Shown here: positions 1 to 8,671 of the stretch, piece after piece
Layout: the number at the start of each line of letters is the position of its first letter
Numbering within the stretch: the stretch's first letter is position 1
Origin: Cohaesibacter sp.
GTDB lineage: Bacteria; Pseudomonadota; Alphaproteobacteria; Rhizobiales; Cohaesibacteraceae
DNA: 64,000 bases
Assembly (NCBI GenBank): GCA_025210795.1
Contig: JAOAQZ010000021.1
Span: 1-64,000, forward strand
Direction: 5' to 3'
Notes under the pieces: model-generated
Seen by the model: only the letters and a program-made list of their open reading frames with translations
Told to the model about the DNA's origin: nothing
Database searches by the model: none
Program-made: the position numbers and the translations under genes

Positions 1-175
1 GAATAGCTGTTGTACGGGTAAGCAGGTTAGCCGCGCCGCGTCCGGTCAAAAAACCGCCGCCACCGCCGCCACCGCCGCCGATGCCCAAAGCACCACCTTC
101 AGACCGCTGCAACAGGACCACAACAACCAGAGCGGCCACAACGATCAGGTGGATAACAATAACTACCGATTCCAT
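1..175 (-). CDS. secG: SecG, preprotein translocase subunit (partial, N-terminal part)
   Basis: Reading leftward from 175, the product begins MESVVIVIHLIVVAALVVVV, a hydrophobic first membrane segment, then LLQRSEGGALG, a glycine run and LLTRTT. This is the N-terminal pattern of SecG, the small SecYEG subunit that helps move proteins through the inner membrane. About 58 codons are present; the second membrane segment and the C-terminus lie outside the window. A purine-rich stretch (GAGATCGAGACGA) stands just before the ATG. The gene lies downstream of tpiA on the same strand, an arrangement common in alphaproteobacteria. The glycine run (residues about 31-38) is encoded by repeated GGC/GGT codons. 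Confidence 0.88.
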   Translation of the reverse strand, partial: MESVVIVIHLIVVAALVVVVLLQRSEGGALGIGGGGGGGGGFLTGRGAANLLTRTTAI

Positions 176-381
176 TCGTCTCGATCTCTATTCATAGCAA
201 AATCACGGCTTTGGCCGAAAAAAGCACAAAGCAGCGATTGCAAATTCCATACATCTTGCGCGTCTTCTACACGAACAAGCAGCAGGTTTCCAGTGGCAGA
301 ATGCGCTTTTATGCATTTGGGGAGAAGAAGCTATGATTACAAGCCTCGTCTCTCCCCATTAAATGCAAGCTTTGCCACCAA

Positions 382-401
382 ATCTGGCTTGGGTGCCAGA
401 T
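382..401 (-). terminator. Short hairpin after tpiA (weak terminator candidate)
   Basis: ATCTGGC and GCCAGAT form a perfect 7-bp stem around a 6-base loop, 14 nt past the tpiA stop codon. There is no T-tract on the minus strand, so it may only stabilise the mRNA end or attenuate transcription into secG. Confidence 0.25.
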
Positions 402-414
402 CTAAAGCCAGCCT

Positions 415-1173
415 TTATTTGTAAGCTGCCATAATGCCAAGGAAGTCAGCCGCTTTAAGGCTAGCACCACCAACAAGGGCTCCATCCACATTGGCAACGC
501 CCATCAATTCTTCCGCATTGGCAGGCTTGACAGAACCACCATAAAGAAGACGCATGGCAGCCCCTTCCTCACCAAAGGCTTTGGTCAGCTCTTCACGCAT
601 ACAGGCATGCACTTCAGCAACGTCAGCTGCGGTTGGTGTGAGGCCCGTCCCGATTGCCCAAACAGGCTCATACGCAATCACAGTAGAGGCCGCTTTTGCA
701 CCTTGCGGTACAGAACCGGCAAGCTGGGCTTTAATAACATCAAGAGTTTTGCCGCTTTTGCGCTCTTCTTCGGTCTCACCCACGCAAATGATAGCGACAA
801 GGCCTTCGCCCCAAACAGCCTGCGCCTTAGCATTGACGGTCTCGTTGCTCTCGCCATGATCGGCGCGGCGTTCGGAATGGCCAACGATAATGGCAGTTGC
901 ACCAGCATCGGCAAACATCTGGGCAGAAAGATCACCGGTATGGGCACCGGATTTGTTGGCATGGCAATCCTGCGCACCAATAGCAACCGCGCTATCCGCT
1001 GTCGCCTGAGCAAACTGGGCAACCAATGTTGCAGGCGGGCAGATCATGCTGTCCACTTTCCCCGAAAGATCCGCATCATAGCCCGCGACAAGCGCTTCCA
1101 GCTCGCTCACAGCGGCCTTCAGACCATTCATTTTCCAGTTACCAGCAACGAGAGGCTTAATGGCTGCGCTCAT
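415..1173 (-). CDS. tpiA: Triosephosphate isomerase
   Basis: This 252-residue cytoplasmic enzyme interconverts dihydroxyacetone phosphate and glyceraldehyde 3-phosphate in glycolysis and gluconeogenesis. The family signatures are complete: GNWKMNG with Lys14, GHSERR with the catalytic His99, [11 protein letters not shown] with the catalytic Glu169, and the phosphate-gripping YGGSVKPAN and [10 protein letters not shown] near the C-terminus. Length is normal for a bacterial TpiA. It is transcribed away from the PpiD-like gene, with a shared upstream region of about 300 bp, and is followed by secG. Nothing in it is unusual. Confidence 0.97.
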   Translation of the reverse strand: MSAAIKPLVAGNWKMNGLKAAVSELEALVAGYDADLSGKVDSMICPPATLVAQFAQATADSAVAIGAQDCHANKSGAHTGDLSAQMFADAGATAIIVGHSERRADHGESNETVNAKAQAVWGEGLVAIICVGETEEERKSGKTLDVIKAQLAGSVPQGAKAASTVIAYEPVWAIGTGLTPTAADVAEVHACMREELTKAFGEEGAAMRLLYGGSVKPANAEELMGVANVDGALVGGASLKAADFLGIMAAYK

Positions 1174-1347
1174 TGACCTTATTCCTTTTCATCCGATCCG
1201 AGATAATTTCGCCCTGCCATAGCAAACTTCCCCCCATCTGCCTAGGCAACTAAAGGGTGGGAGGGCTTTTGAAAGATTTTTTCCTCACATTTTGGTTGGA
1301 AACATCCTTTCTGCCCTTTTTTGTCCCCTCTTTTCATGGACAGATGC

Positions 1348-1376
1348 TTGCAGGCAGGGTGTGAGCTACTTATTAT
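1348..1376 (+). promoter_or_regulatory. Predicted sigma-70 promoter for the PpiD-like gene
   Basis: TTGCAG (1348-1353) and TATTAT (1371-1376) are separated by exactly 17 bp, close to a housekeeping promoter. It lies about 100 bp before the chosen start at 1480. The rest of the 1174-1479 gap shows no gene; an antisense ORF reaching into it is a shadow. Confidence 0.5.
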
Positions 1377-1479
1377 CCGCCCAAATTAAAAGACATCGCT
1401 GATCCATGCTCAGCTTTGCCGTGGGCCACAAGCCCGATTGGCAGGCAGCATCTATCAGATGAAAAGGACATATCGTTCC

Positions 1480-3351
1480 ATGATGGAATTCATGCGCACC
1501 ATGGCAGCCGGCTGGGTTGCCAAAATCTTTATGGGTCTTCTGGTTCTCAGCTTCGCGGTTTGGGGAATTGCAGATATTTTCAATGGCTTTGGCCGCGGAG
1601 CCGTTGCCACGGTTGGGGATGCCGAAATCGACGCGCGTGACTATCAGGTGGAGCTCAATAAAGAATTGCGCCAATTGTCCAACCGTCTTGGCCAAACCAT
1701 CACCGCATCCCAATCCGCTGCCTTTGGCCTGCCCAATCAGGTGCTGGGCCGCATGATTGCAGAAGGCACGTTGGATGATCTGGCCCTTAAATATAATGTG
1801 GGCCTGTCTGATCAGGAGCTGGCCAAGCGCATTTCGCAAGAGCCCAGCTTCCAGAGCCTTGGCAGCTTTGACCGCTCTTACATGCAGCAGGTTTTGCGCA
1901 GCATCGGCACAACCGAAGATCGCTATGTCAGCAATCGTGCAAAATTTGAAGCACGTCGCCAGATCGCAAGCGGCCTTGCTGGCGAAGCAACCGCCCCGAT
2001 TGCGGCCCTCAAAGTCTTCCACCGCTTTGCCAACGAAGAGCGCGCCGCTGATTATCTCGTTCTGGAAGAAAGCGCCCTGCCCGAGCTGGCAGAGCCAACT
2101 GACAGCGATCTGAAAACCTATTACGACGCCAACAAGCTTGCCTTCCGCGCACTGGAATATCGCAGCTTTGATTTGCTCAAGCTTGAGCCGGGCGACGTTG
2201 CCGATATCGCATCCGTCTCTGATGAAGATGCAAAAATCTCATATGAGACCGCCGCAAGCCGTTTCATTCAGGCCGAAAAACGTCAGGTTCAGCAAATTCT
2301 CTTCAACTCCAAAGACGAAGCGGATGCCGCTGCGGCAAAAATCAAGGATGGCGCAACATTTGAGGAAATCCTCGCCGAGCGCAACATCACCGAAGCGGAT
2401 GCCGATTTTGGCCTTCTCACAAAAGCCGAAGTGAGCGACCCCGCAGCTGCCGATGTTGCCTTTGGGCTGGAACTCAATACGGTCTCTGATGTGGTAGACG
2501 GCCGCTTTGGCAAATTGTTGCTGCGCGTCACCAAAATCGAGCCGGAAGCCTCAAAGCCATTCGATGAGGTCAAAGACCTGCTGAAAGCTGAAATCGCTGC
2601 CGACCGCGCCAATGGCGAAGTGCTCGACATCTTTGACAATATCGAAGATGAGCGCGCTGGCGGTGCCACCTTGCAGGAAATTGCGGATAAATTTAACCTC
2701 AAGTTGCGCAAGGTTGAGATGATTTCCAAAGCAGGTGAGCTGAAAAGCGAAGAGAAAGTCACGGACCTGCCAGAACAGGAAAAGCTGCTCACAAGCGTGT
2801 TTGACAGTGATGTCGATCTTGAAACCGATGCAATCGACGTCGCCAATGCTGGCTTTGCATGGTTCAATGTCACCAACATCACTCCAGCGCAGGAGCGCCC
2901 TCTTGACGAGGTAAAAGACAAAGTCATCGCCGCCTGGAAAGAGGAAAAGCGCAGCACCCAACTGGCAGATTTTGCAGCGAAACTCAAAGATGAGCTTGCA
3001 GGCGGCAAAAGCCTTGAAGCGATCGCCACTGAGCAGAATATGAGCGTTCAGCAGGCAACAAACATCACCCGCCAGTCTCCCGGTGATCTGCCGCAAAGCG
3101 CGGTTGATCAGGTCTTTGGAGGTCCGGTCGGCTATGCCTCCACCGCAGCTGACGGCAACAAGCAATATGTGCTGCAAGTCAAGACAATCACAGCACCGGA
3201 ATTCAACGCCGATGGGCTGGAGAATGATGCCTTAAGACAGCAATTGAACCAGAATGCAGAAAGCGATCTGCTTTCGCAGGTTGTTGCAGGCTTGCAACGT
3301 GATCTTGGCATCACCATCAATCAGCCTTTGCTAAACCAGCTGGCACGCTAA
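1480..3351 (+). CDS. PpiD/SurA-type peptidyl-prolyl isomerase, membrane anchored
   Basis: The 623-residue product has a short cytoplasmic N-terminus, one membrane anchor (about residues 13-33, FMGLLVLSFAVWGI) and a large periplasmic part. That is the plan of PpiD, a folding factor that sits at the translocon exit. Residues about 30-170 resemble the SurA_N-like chaperone region. A parvulin-like domain follows at about 255-360, with low conservation of the catalytic pocket, as is usual in this family. The C-terminal half is alanine/glutamate rich and helical. I chose the ATG at 1480, 11 bases after AAGGA, because the N-terminus then matches relatives; an in-frame ATG at 1438 would add 14 unlikely residues, and ATG 1483 is equally possible. 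Confidence 0.85.
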   Translation: MMEFMRTMAAGWVAKIFMGLLVLSFAVWGIADIFNGFGRGAVATVGDAEIDARDYQVELNKELRQLSNRLGQTITASQSAAFGLPNQVLGRMIAEGTLDDLALKYNVGLSDQELAKRISQEPSFQSLGSFDRSYMQQVLRSIGTTEDRYVSNRAKFEARRQIASGLAGEATAPIAALKVFHRFANEERAADYLVLEESALPELAEPTDSDLKTYYDANKLAFRALEYRSFDLLKLEPGDVADIASVSDEDAKISYETAASRFIQAEKRQVQQILFNSKDEADAAAAKIKDGATFEEILAERNITEADADFGLLTKAEVSDPAAADVAFGLELNTVSDVVDGRFGKLLLRVTKIEPEASKPFDEVKDLLKAEIAADRANGEVLDIFDNIEDERAGGATLQEIADKFNLKLRKVEMISKAGELKSEEKVTDLPEQEKLLTSVFDSDVDLETDAIDVANAGFAWFNVTNITPAQERPLDEVKDKVIAAWKEEKRSTQLADFAAKLKDELAGGKSLEAIATEQNMSVQQATNITRQSPGDLPQSAVDQVFGGPVGYASTAADGNKQYVLQVKTITAPEFNADGLENDALRQQLNQNAESDLLSQVVAGLQRDLGITINQPLLNQLAR

Positions 3352-3381
3352 AGCGATTGATCGCTGTTATTTGAAACCGAT

Positions 3382-3418
3382 AAAGAAAGCCCATAGCCAG
3401 TCTCTGGGCTTTCTTTTT
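3382..3418 (+). terminator. Intrinsic terminator after the PpiD-like gene
   Basis: AAAGAAAGCCCA (3382-3393) pairs perfectly with TGGGCTTTCTTT (3405-3416), and the right arm runs into a T-rich tail. It separates the folding-factor gene from the trpD operon. The remainder of 3352-3570 holds no gene that I can see. Confidence 0.85.
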
Positions 3419-3570
3419 ATCTACTGATCACACGCTCTAACACCATCACCATAATCAGATTGTAGAGCGTGCCTCAAATATTCTATAACGGCCAAAGCAA
3501 TCGTAAAAAACTGGCTGGCAACACCAGAACAGACTTGCCAAAAGGCAGACGCACAACAGGAGATCCGGAC

Positions 3571-4587
3571 ATGGAAGAGATGAAGCCCTTTTTGGCAAAG
3601 GTTGCAGAAGGCGAAAGCCTAAGCCAGGAAGAAGCTGGCCAAGCCTTTGATATCATCATGTCTGGACAGGCCACCCCAAGCCAGATCGGGGCCTTTCTGA
3701 TGGCCCTGCGCCTGCGCGGAGAAACCGTGGACGAGCTAACCGGCGCGGTCACACAGATGCGCGCAAAAATGTCAACGGTCAGCGCACCTCAAGGCAGCGT
3801 AGACATTGTCGGCACCGGCGGCACCGGCACCAAGACCTATAATATCTCCACCTGCTCTGCCATGGTCATGGCGGGCGCAGGCGTGCATGTGGCAAAGCAT
3901 GGCAACAAGGCCCTCTCCTCTCTGTCCGGCGCGGGCGATGTGCTTACCAGCCTTGGGGTCAATCTTGATCAAGATTCGGACGGGGTTACCCGCTGTATCA
4001 ACGAGGCCAATATCGGCTTCATGTTCGCCCCCAATCACCATTCTGCTGTGCGCCATGTGGGACCTTCTCGTGTAGAAATGGGCGTACGCACCATTTTCAA
4101 CCTCTTGGGCCCTCTTGCCAATCCGGCCAATGTCAACCATCAGCTAGTTGGTGTATTTGATCCCCACTGGTTGATGCCCTTTGCCCAGACCTTGCGCAAT
4201 ATGGGATCGGAATTCGCATGGATCATTCATGGCGCCGGCGGTCTTGATGAGCTGTCCATTTGCGGCGAAAGCCAGATTGTCCAGCTAAAGGATGGGGTCA
4301 TTAGTGAGCGGGTCATCACCCCTGAAGAGGTGGGCCTTAAGCGCGCCCCCATGGAAGCCATTCGCGGCGGCACGGGCGATGACAATGCCAAGGCATTGCG
4401 CGCAGTGCTGGAAGGGGAAAAAGGCGCATACAGGGACATTGTCTTGATGAATGCAGCCGCGGGCCTGCTGGTCGGCGGCAAAGTGGAGGCTTATGCAGAT
4501 GGCATTGAGCTGGCCGCTCAGACCATCGACAATGGCAAGGCTCTTGCAGCGCTTGAAACACTCATCGAAGTTTCAAACCGCGCGTAA
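3571..4587 (+). CDS. trpD: Anthranilate phosphoribosyltransferase
   Basis: TrpD transfers the phosphoribosyl group of PRPP to anthranilate in tryptophan synthesis. The protein has 338 residues, as usual. The PRPP-binding glycine-rich motif [11 protein letters not shown] (81-91) and KHGNKALSS (109-117) are clear, as is the [17 protein letters not shown] stretch. The start at 3571 sits 8 bases after AGGAG; the open frame extends upstream to an ATG at 3469, but those 34 codons do not resemble TrpD. trpC follows after 43 bp, and moaC and moeA continue on the same strand, so the four genes are probably one operon. The first motif reads GTGGTG where many relatives have GTGGDG, a minor variation. 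Confidence 0.95.
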   Translation: MEEMKPFLAKVAEGESLSQEEAGQAFDIIMSGQATPSQIGAFLMALRLRGETVDELTGAVTQMRAKMSTVSAPQGSVDIVGTGGTGTKTYNISTCSAMVMAGAGVHVAKHGNKALSSLSGAGDVLTSLGVNLDQDSDGVTRCINEANIGFMFAPNHHSAVRHVGPSRVEMGVRTIFNLLGPLANPANVNHQLVGVFDPHWLMPFAQTLRNMGSEFAWIIHGAGGLDELSICGESQIVQLKDGVISERVITPEEVGLKRAPMEAIRGGTGDDNAKALRAVLEGEKGAYRDIVLMNAAAGLLVGGKVEAYADGIELAAQTIDNGKALAALETLIEVSNRA

Positions 4588-4630
4588 CACATCGCAAAAC
4601 AAAACAAAGATCCAAAAAATCAGGTGCCTT

Positions 4631-5428
4631 ATGGCGGATATTCTTAAAAAAATCGAACTTTATAAACGTGAGGAAGTCGCTGCAGCCAAGGCCCATACCA
4701 GCCTCGATGATCTGAAAGCGCAAATCGCCAATCAGGAAAAGCCCCGCGGCTTTTATCAGGCGCTCAAGGCAAAGGTAGATGCAGGAAACTATGCCCTGAT
4801 CGCTGAGGTCAAAAAAGCCAGCCCTTCCAAAGGCCTTATTCGCGAGGATTTTGACCCGCCTTCTCTTGCAAAAGCTTACGAGAATGGTGGCGCTGCCTGC
4901 CTGTCTGTCTTGACCGACACCCCCAGCTTTCAGGGCCATCCCGATTTCCTGATTGCCGCCCGCAATGCAGTCTCCCTGCCTGCTTTGCGCAAGGATTTCC
5001 TCTATGAGACCTATCAGGTCTATGAGGCACGGGCATGGGGCGCAGATTGCATCCTCATTATCATGGCCTCTGTCACCGACGAGGAAGCCCAAGCGCTGGA
5101 AGAAACCGCTTTTGAGCTGGGCATGGATGTTTTGATCGAAGTCCATGACAAGGAAGAGCTGGATCGGGCCCTTGCCTGCCTCAAATCGCCTCTTCTTGGC
5201 ATCAACAATCGCAATCTCAAAACCTTTGAGACCAGCCTGCAAACCTCGCTGGATCTTGCAGCCCACGTCCCCGATGACAAACTTCTGGTGGGTGAAAGCG
5301 GGCTCTTTACGCCTCAGGATCTTGAGCTCTTGTCCCAAAAGGCAAACATCAACACCTTCCTGATTGGCGAAAGCCTGATGCGCAAAGACAATGTTGAAAC
5401 AGCGACACGGCAGCTTTTGGGGAATTAA
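4631..5428 (+). CDS. trpC: Indole-3-glycerol phosphate synthase
   Basis: This 265-residue TIM-barrel enzyme closes the ring of carboxyphenylaminodeoxyribulose phosphate to indole-3-glycerol phosphate in tryptophan synthesis. The signature [14 protein letters not shown] (57-70, with the catalytic lysines), [33 protein letters not shown] and LVGESGLF are all present. The start at 4631 ([12 protein letters not shown]) matches rhizobial TrpC proteins; the open frame upstream overlaps trpD in another frame and is not coding. It lies between trpD and moaC in the putative trpDC-moaC-moeA operon. It is monofunctional, without the TrpF fusion seen in enterics. Confidence 0.97.
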   Translation: MADILKKIELYKREEVAAAKAHTSLDDLKAQIANQEKPRGFYQALKAKVDAGNYALIAEVKKASPSKGLIREDFDPPSLAKAYENGGAACLSVLTDTPSFQGHPDFLIAARNAVSLPALRKDFLYETYQVYEARAWGADCILIIMASVTDEEAQALEETAFELGMDVLIEVHDKEELDRALACLKSPLLGINNRNLKTFETSLQTSLDLAAHVPDDKLLVGESGLFTPQDLELLSQKANINTFLIGESLMRKDNVETATRQLLGN

Positions 5429-5524
5429 ATCCCCATATCGCCCGCCCAATTGACCCAGAACAAGGGGCCGCAGGCATTTTTGCGGCAAGACAGGGCACTA
5501 TGTCTATCAGGAGCCATAAGAGCC

Positions 5525-6010
5525 ATGACTGAGAATCGCTTGACCCATCTGGACGACACCGGCGCTGCCAATATGGTGGATGTGTCGCAAAAAGCCCCGA
5601 GCACCCGCACCGCTTTTGCTCGCGGCGCTGTCGAGATGAAGCGCGAAACACTGGAGCTGATCCTGTCCGGCAATGCCAAAAAAGGCGATGTTCTGGCAAC
5701 CGCTCGCATTGCTGGCATCATGGCAGCAAAACGCACCCATGACCTGATCCCGCTTTGCCACCCATTGGGCCTGTCCAAGGTCTCCATTGACATCGAGGAA
5801 GACAAGGACCTGCCCGGACTGGTCGTCACCGCCATGGCAAAGGTAACCGGCCAGACCGGAGTGGAAATGGAAGCGCTCACCGCTGCCTCTGTCGCTTGCC
5901 TGACCATCTATGACATGGCCAAAGCTGCCGACAAAGGCATGATCTTGCGCGACATTCGCCTTTTGGAAAAATCCGGCGGCAAGTCCGGCCATTGGAAGGC
6001 TGATCTCTAG
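5525..6010 (+). CDS. moaC: Cyclic pyranopterin monophosphate synthase
   Basis: MoaC completes the first step of molybdenum cofactor synthesis, making cyclic pyranopterin monophosphate together with MoaA. The product has 161 residues, the normal length. [17 protein letters not shown] at the N-terminus, LIPLCHPL (74-81), [14 protein letters not shown] (109-122) and the C-terminal [10 protein letters not shown] with its active-site Asp and Lys are all conserved. AGGAG stands 11 bases before the ATG at 5525. The gene is followed by moeA; the cofactor is needed by the nitrate reductase encoded about 15 kb further on. Confidence 0.97.
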   Translation: MTENRLTHLDDTGAANMVDVSQKAPSTRTAFARGAVEMKRETLELILSGNAKKGDVLATARIAGIMAAKRTHDLIPLCHPLGLSKVSIDIEEDKDLPGLVVTAMAKVTGQTGVEMEALTAASVACLTIYDMAKAADKGMILRDIRLLEKSGGKSGHWKADL

Positions 6011-6060
6011 GCTCAAGGCCCACCAGCACCCTTTACCCAAAATCGTTGCAGGAGAGCCGT

Positions 6061-7278
6061 ATGGCCGATAAGAAAAAGCCCTTGATGAAAGTTGAAGAGG
6101 CACTGTCTCGCCTGCTGGGTGATGTAAAAACCACCCGTGTCGAACATGTCTCGCTTGAAAAAGCCACAGGCCGGGTACTGGCGCAAGATTTACAATCCAG
6201 CCGCAACCAGCCCCCCTTCGATGCCTCGGCCATGGATGGTTATGCGGTAAAGGCCAGCAATCTTGAGACTCTGCCCGCCAAGCTGCAAGTCATTGGTGAA
6301 GTCCCTGCGGGCCATTCTTTCCCAGATGAGATGCATGATTGGGAAGCTGTGCGCATCTTTACCGGCGCACCGGTCCCCAAAGGGGCAGATGCGATCCTCA
6401 TTCAGGAGAATACCGAACGCGATGGTGCCTTTGTAACGGCGCTTGAAACTGTCCACTCTGGCCAGTTCATTCGCCCCGCCGGACTTGATTTCAAATGCGG
6501 CGAAACCCTGCTGACCGCTGGCACGCGCCTTAATGCAAGACAAGTTGCTCTTGCCGCATCCATGAATCACGCAACCCTACCCGTCTATGCCCGCCCTAAA
6601 ATTGCAATTCTTGCAACGGGGGATGAGCTGGTTCTGCCCGGAGAGACCCCATCAGATGACCAGATCATTTCCTCCAACAATTTTGGCGTGGCAGGACAGG
6701 TCGAACAGGTCGGCGGCGAGGTGCTCAATCTCGGCATAGCCATAGACCGGCACGAAGCCATTGCAGCCAAAATCAAGGAGGCTCAGGATTGGGGCGCGGA
6801 TATCCTTGTCACCATTGGTGGGGCCTCGGTTGGTGACCATGATCTGGTGCAGGATGTATTAAAGCAGGCTGGCATGGACCTTAATTTCTGGCGCATTGCC
6901 ATGCGTCCCGGCAAGCCGCTGATGGCTGGCAAAATCGGTGCCATGCAGGTGCTGGGCCTTCCGGGCAATCCTGTCTCTTCCATGGTTTGCACCCTTCTCT
7001 TCCTTCAGCCCCTAGTGCGGCAAATGCTCGGATCAAACGACACCCAGCCAACGCTGAGCGCACGCCTTGGGGCAGATGTAGGCGAGAATGACCAAAGGCA
7101 GGAATATTTGCGCGCAAGCCTTGAGCGCAAGGATAATGGCGAGCTGATCACCCTGCCTTTTGCAAAACAGGACAGCGCCATGATGGCCCGCTTCGCGATA
7201 GCCGACTGCCTTATCATCCGCCCCCCCTTTGCAGAACCGGCAAAAGAAGGGGATCTGTGCCAGATCCTGATGCTCTAG
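6061..7278 (+). CDS. moeA: Molybdopterin molybdenumtransferase
   Basis: MoeA inserts molybdate into adenylylated molybdopterin, the last step of Moco synthesis. The 405-residue protein shows DASAMDGYAV, FTGAPVPKGADAI, the GDEL motif of the MoCF-like domain (ILATGDELVLPGE), TIGGASVGDHD and MRPGKPLMAG followed by LGLPGNPVSS. The start at 6061 follows AGGAGAG with good spacing; an in-frame TTG five codons upstream overlaps that site and is rejected. It is the last gene of the plus-strand trp/moa run. In many rhizobia lexA follows moeA directly, whereas here lexA is about 25 kb away. Confidence 0.96.
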   Translation: MADKKKPLMKVEEALSRLLGDVKTTRVEHVSLEKATGRVLAQDLQSSRNQPPFDASAMDGYAVKASNLETLPAKLQVIGEVPAGHSFPDEMHDWEAVRIFTGAPVPKGADAILIQENTERDGAFVTALETVHSGQFIRPAGLDFKCGETLLTAGTRLNARQVALAASMNHATLPVYARPKIAILATGDELVLPGETPSDDQIISSNNFGVAGQVEQVGGEVLNLGIAIDRHEAIAAKIKEAQDWGADILVTIGGASVGDHDLVQDVLKQAGMDLNFWRIAMRPGKPLMAGKIGAMQVLGLPGNPVSSMVCTLLFLQPLVRQMLGSNDTQPTLSARLGADVGENDQRQEYLRASLERKDNGELITLPFAKQDSAMMARFAIADCLIIRPPFAEPAKEGDLCQILML

Positions 7279-7314
7279 CACGCCCTGGATTGATTGAATT
7301 CATAATCAAACACA

Positions 7315-7356
7315 AAAGCCCGACTTTCTTGACCAGAACCAAGAAAGCCGGGCTTT
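7315..7356. terminator. Bidirectional hairpin between moeA and the cys operon
   Basis: AAAGCCCGACTTTCTTG (7315-7331) and CAAGAAAGCCGGGCTTT (7340-7356) form a 17-bp stem with a single imperfect pair, which is a G-U wobble when read on the minus strand. The flanks are only mildly T-rich. It lies between two convergent operons, so it probably ends both. Confidence 0.7.
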
Positions 7357-7386
7357 GTTATATCTGCTATAGGAAATAGCTCTACT

Positions 7387-7926
7387 TTAGCCGAGGCGGC
7401 GGCGCAGCCATGGACGCGGGTCATTGACCTTGGCATCCTCCCGGCCCGTCGGCTGGTAATAATTGGCAATTTCCGGCCATTCACCACGCTCAAGTCCCGC
7501 CCGTACGGCATCATCTTCCACCCAAAAGGCATCAACGCCGCAGCGCATCAACATCGGCATCTGATCAAGGATATAGGCCCCGATCGCACGGATTTCGCCT
7601 TTATAGCCATGACGCTCACGCAAAAGGCGGGCGGTCGAAAAACCGCGACCATCAGCAAAAGCCGGAAAATCAACCGCAAAAGCCAAAATCGCATCATAAT
7701 GCTCTGCCAGCTCTTCCACATCGTCACCGGCTTCCACAATCACGCCCAAATCGAAGGAAACCGGACCGGAGGAAAGCAGCTCTTTTGCCTTGGCAAAGGA
7801 GGCGAAATAGGCTCCACCCTCTGGCACCCCGTTATCATTGTCGCCATCTGCCAGCCGCTTCCATGGATCGGACTGAAAGGCACCAGCTTTATAAAGCTTG
7901 TCTTGAGAATTTGTCTGCTTGGTCAT
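7387..7926 (-). CDS. DUF934 protein of the sulfite reduction operon
   Basis: This 179-residue protein belongs to the DUF934 family, often annotated as an oxidoreductase probably involved in sulfite reduction. No reaction is established for it. Typical family stretches are FPAFADGRGFSTARLLRER (residues about 98-116) and GEIRAIGAYILDQMPMLMRCG. It starts at 7926, 5 nt after the cysH stop, with the ribosome binding site AAAGGA inside the end of cysH, so the two are almost certainly translated together. Its constant position after cysI and cysH in alphaproteobacteria suggests an accessory role in assimilatory sulfite reduction. Confidence 0.88.
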   Translation of the reverse strand: MTKQTNSQDKLYKAGAFQSDPWKRLADGDNDNGVPEGGAYFASFAKAKELLSSGPVSFDLGVIVEAGDDVEELAEHYDAILAFAVDFPAFADGRGFSTARLLRERHGYKGEIRAIGAYILDQMPMLMRCGVDAFWVEDDAVRAGLERGEWPEIANYYQPTGREDAKVNDPRPWLRRRLG

Positions 7927-7931
7927 TTCAA

Positions 7932-8660
7932 TCATCCTTTGGCAACATGCAAGCCGCATTCAGTTTTCATCTGGCCTTTCCAGCGGCCTGCTCGGGCGTC
8001 TTCACCATCCGCAACCGGACTGGTGCAAGGCGCACAACCGATTGAGAGAAAGCCCTTGGGGATCAGCGGATGCCCCGGCAAACTATGGCTTTTGACATAG
8101 TCCGCCACATTTTCCGGCCCCCAATTGGCCAGTGGATTGACCTTCAACTTGCCCTTATCAAGCTCAAAAATGTCCATCTGTGACCGTTCACTGGTCTGAA
8201 AGCGCTTGCGACCCGTAATCCAGCCGGGAAAATCCTGCATAGCCAGATCAAGCGGCACGGTTTTGCGCAAATCACAGCAAGCATCAGGATCGCTCATCCA
8301 CAAAGCCCCGAAAGGATCTTGCTCTTTAAGATGGTCAGGCGCTGCGCTGATGGAAGTCAGATTGGTCAGACCGAACTGGTTGATCAATTGATCCCGATAA
8401 GACAGAGTTTCATCAAAATGTTTGCGCGTATCAATGAACAATATTGGATAGTCGCGGCTGATTTGCGAGACCATATGGATCAGCACCACGCTATCTGCCC
8501 CAAAGCTGGAGACAAGTGGGACAGGCCCACCTGTCTTGTCACCATTTTCATGGAGCCAGCTAAGAACAGTCTGCGGGGACTGATCTGCTATGGTCTGGTT
8601 CAGCGCTGCAACATCCGGTCCTGAAAGACTACAGGCGCTTTGTTGTGGTCCTAAGCTCAT
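7932..8660 (-). CDS. cysH: Adenylyl-sulfate (APS) reductase, CysH family
   Basis: CysH reduces activated sulfate to sulfite with thioredoxin. The 242-residue product has the PP-loop-like SSFGADSVVLIHM, the paired cysteines in DACCDLRK and a second pair in IGCAPCTSP. The CC plus CxxC set marks the [4Fe-4S]-containing form that usually acts on APS rather than PAPS. The catalytic cysteine is in the C-terminal KTECGLH. I chose ATG 8660; an in-frame TTG at 8675 overlaps the cysI stop and is an alternative. The gene lies between cysI and the DUF934 gene in one operon. Substrate preference is inferred from the cysteines only. Confidence 0.93.
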   Translation of the reverse strand: MSLGPQQSACSLSGPDVAALNQTIADQSPQTVLSWLHENGDKTGGPVPLVSSFGADSVVLIHMVSQISRDYPILFIDTRKHFDETLSYRDQLINQFGLTNLTSISAAPDHLKEQDPFGALWMSDPDACCDLRKTVPLDLAMQDFPGWITGRKRFQTSERSQMDIFELDKGKLKVNPLANWGPENVADYVKSHSLPGHPLIPKGFLSIGCAPCTSPVADGEDARAGRWKGQMKTECGLHVAKG

Positions 8661-8671
8661 TGTCTCAGCTC

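Noticed and set aside
48..80. CCGCCACCG-type repeat near the left edge
   Set aside because: It encodes the glycine run of SecG and is not a separate repeat element.
4562..5488. A 308-codon minus-strand ORF opposite trpC
   Set aside because: Shadow of trpC; the antisense translation has no family features.
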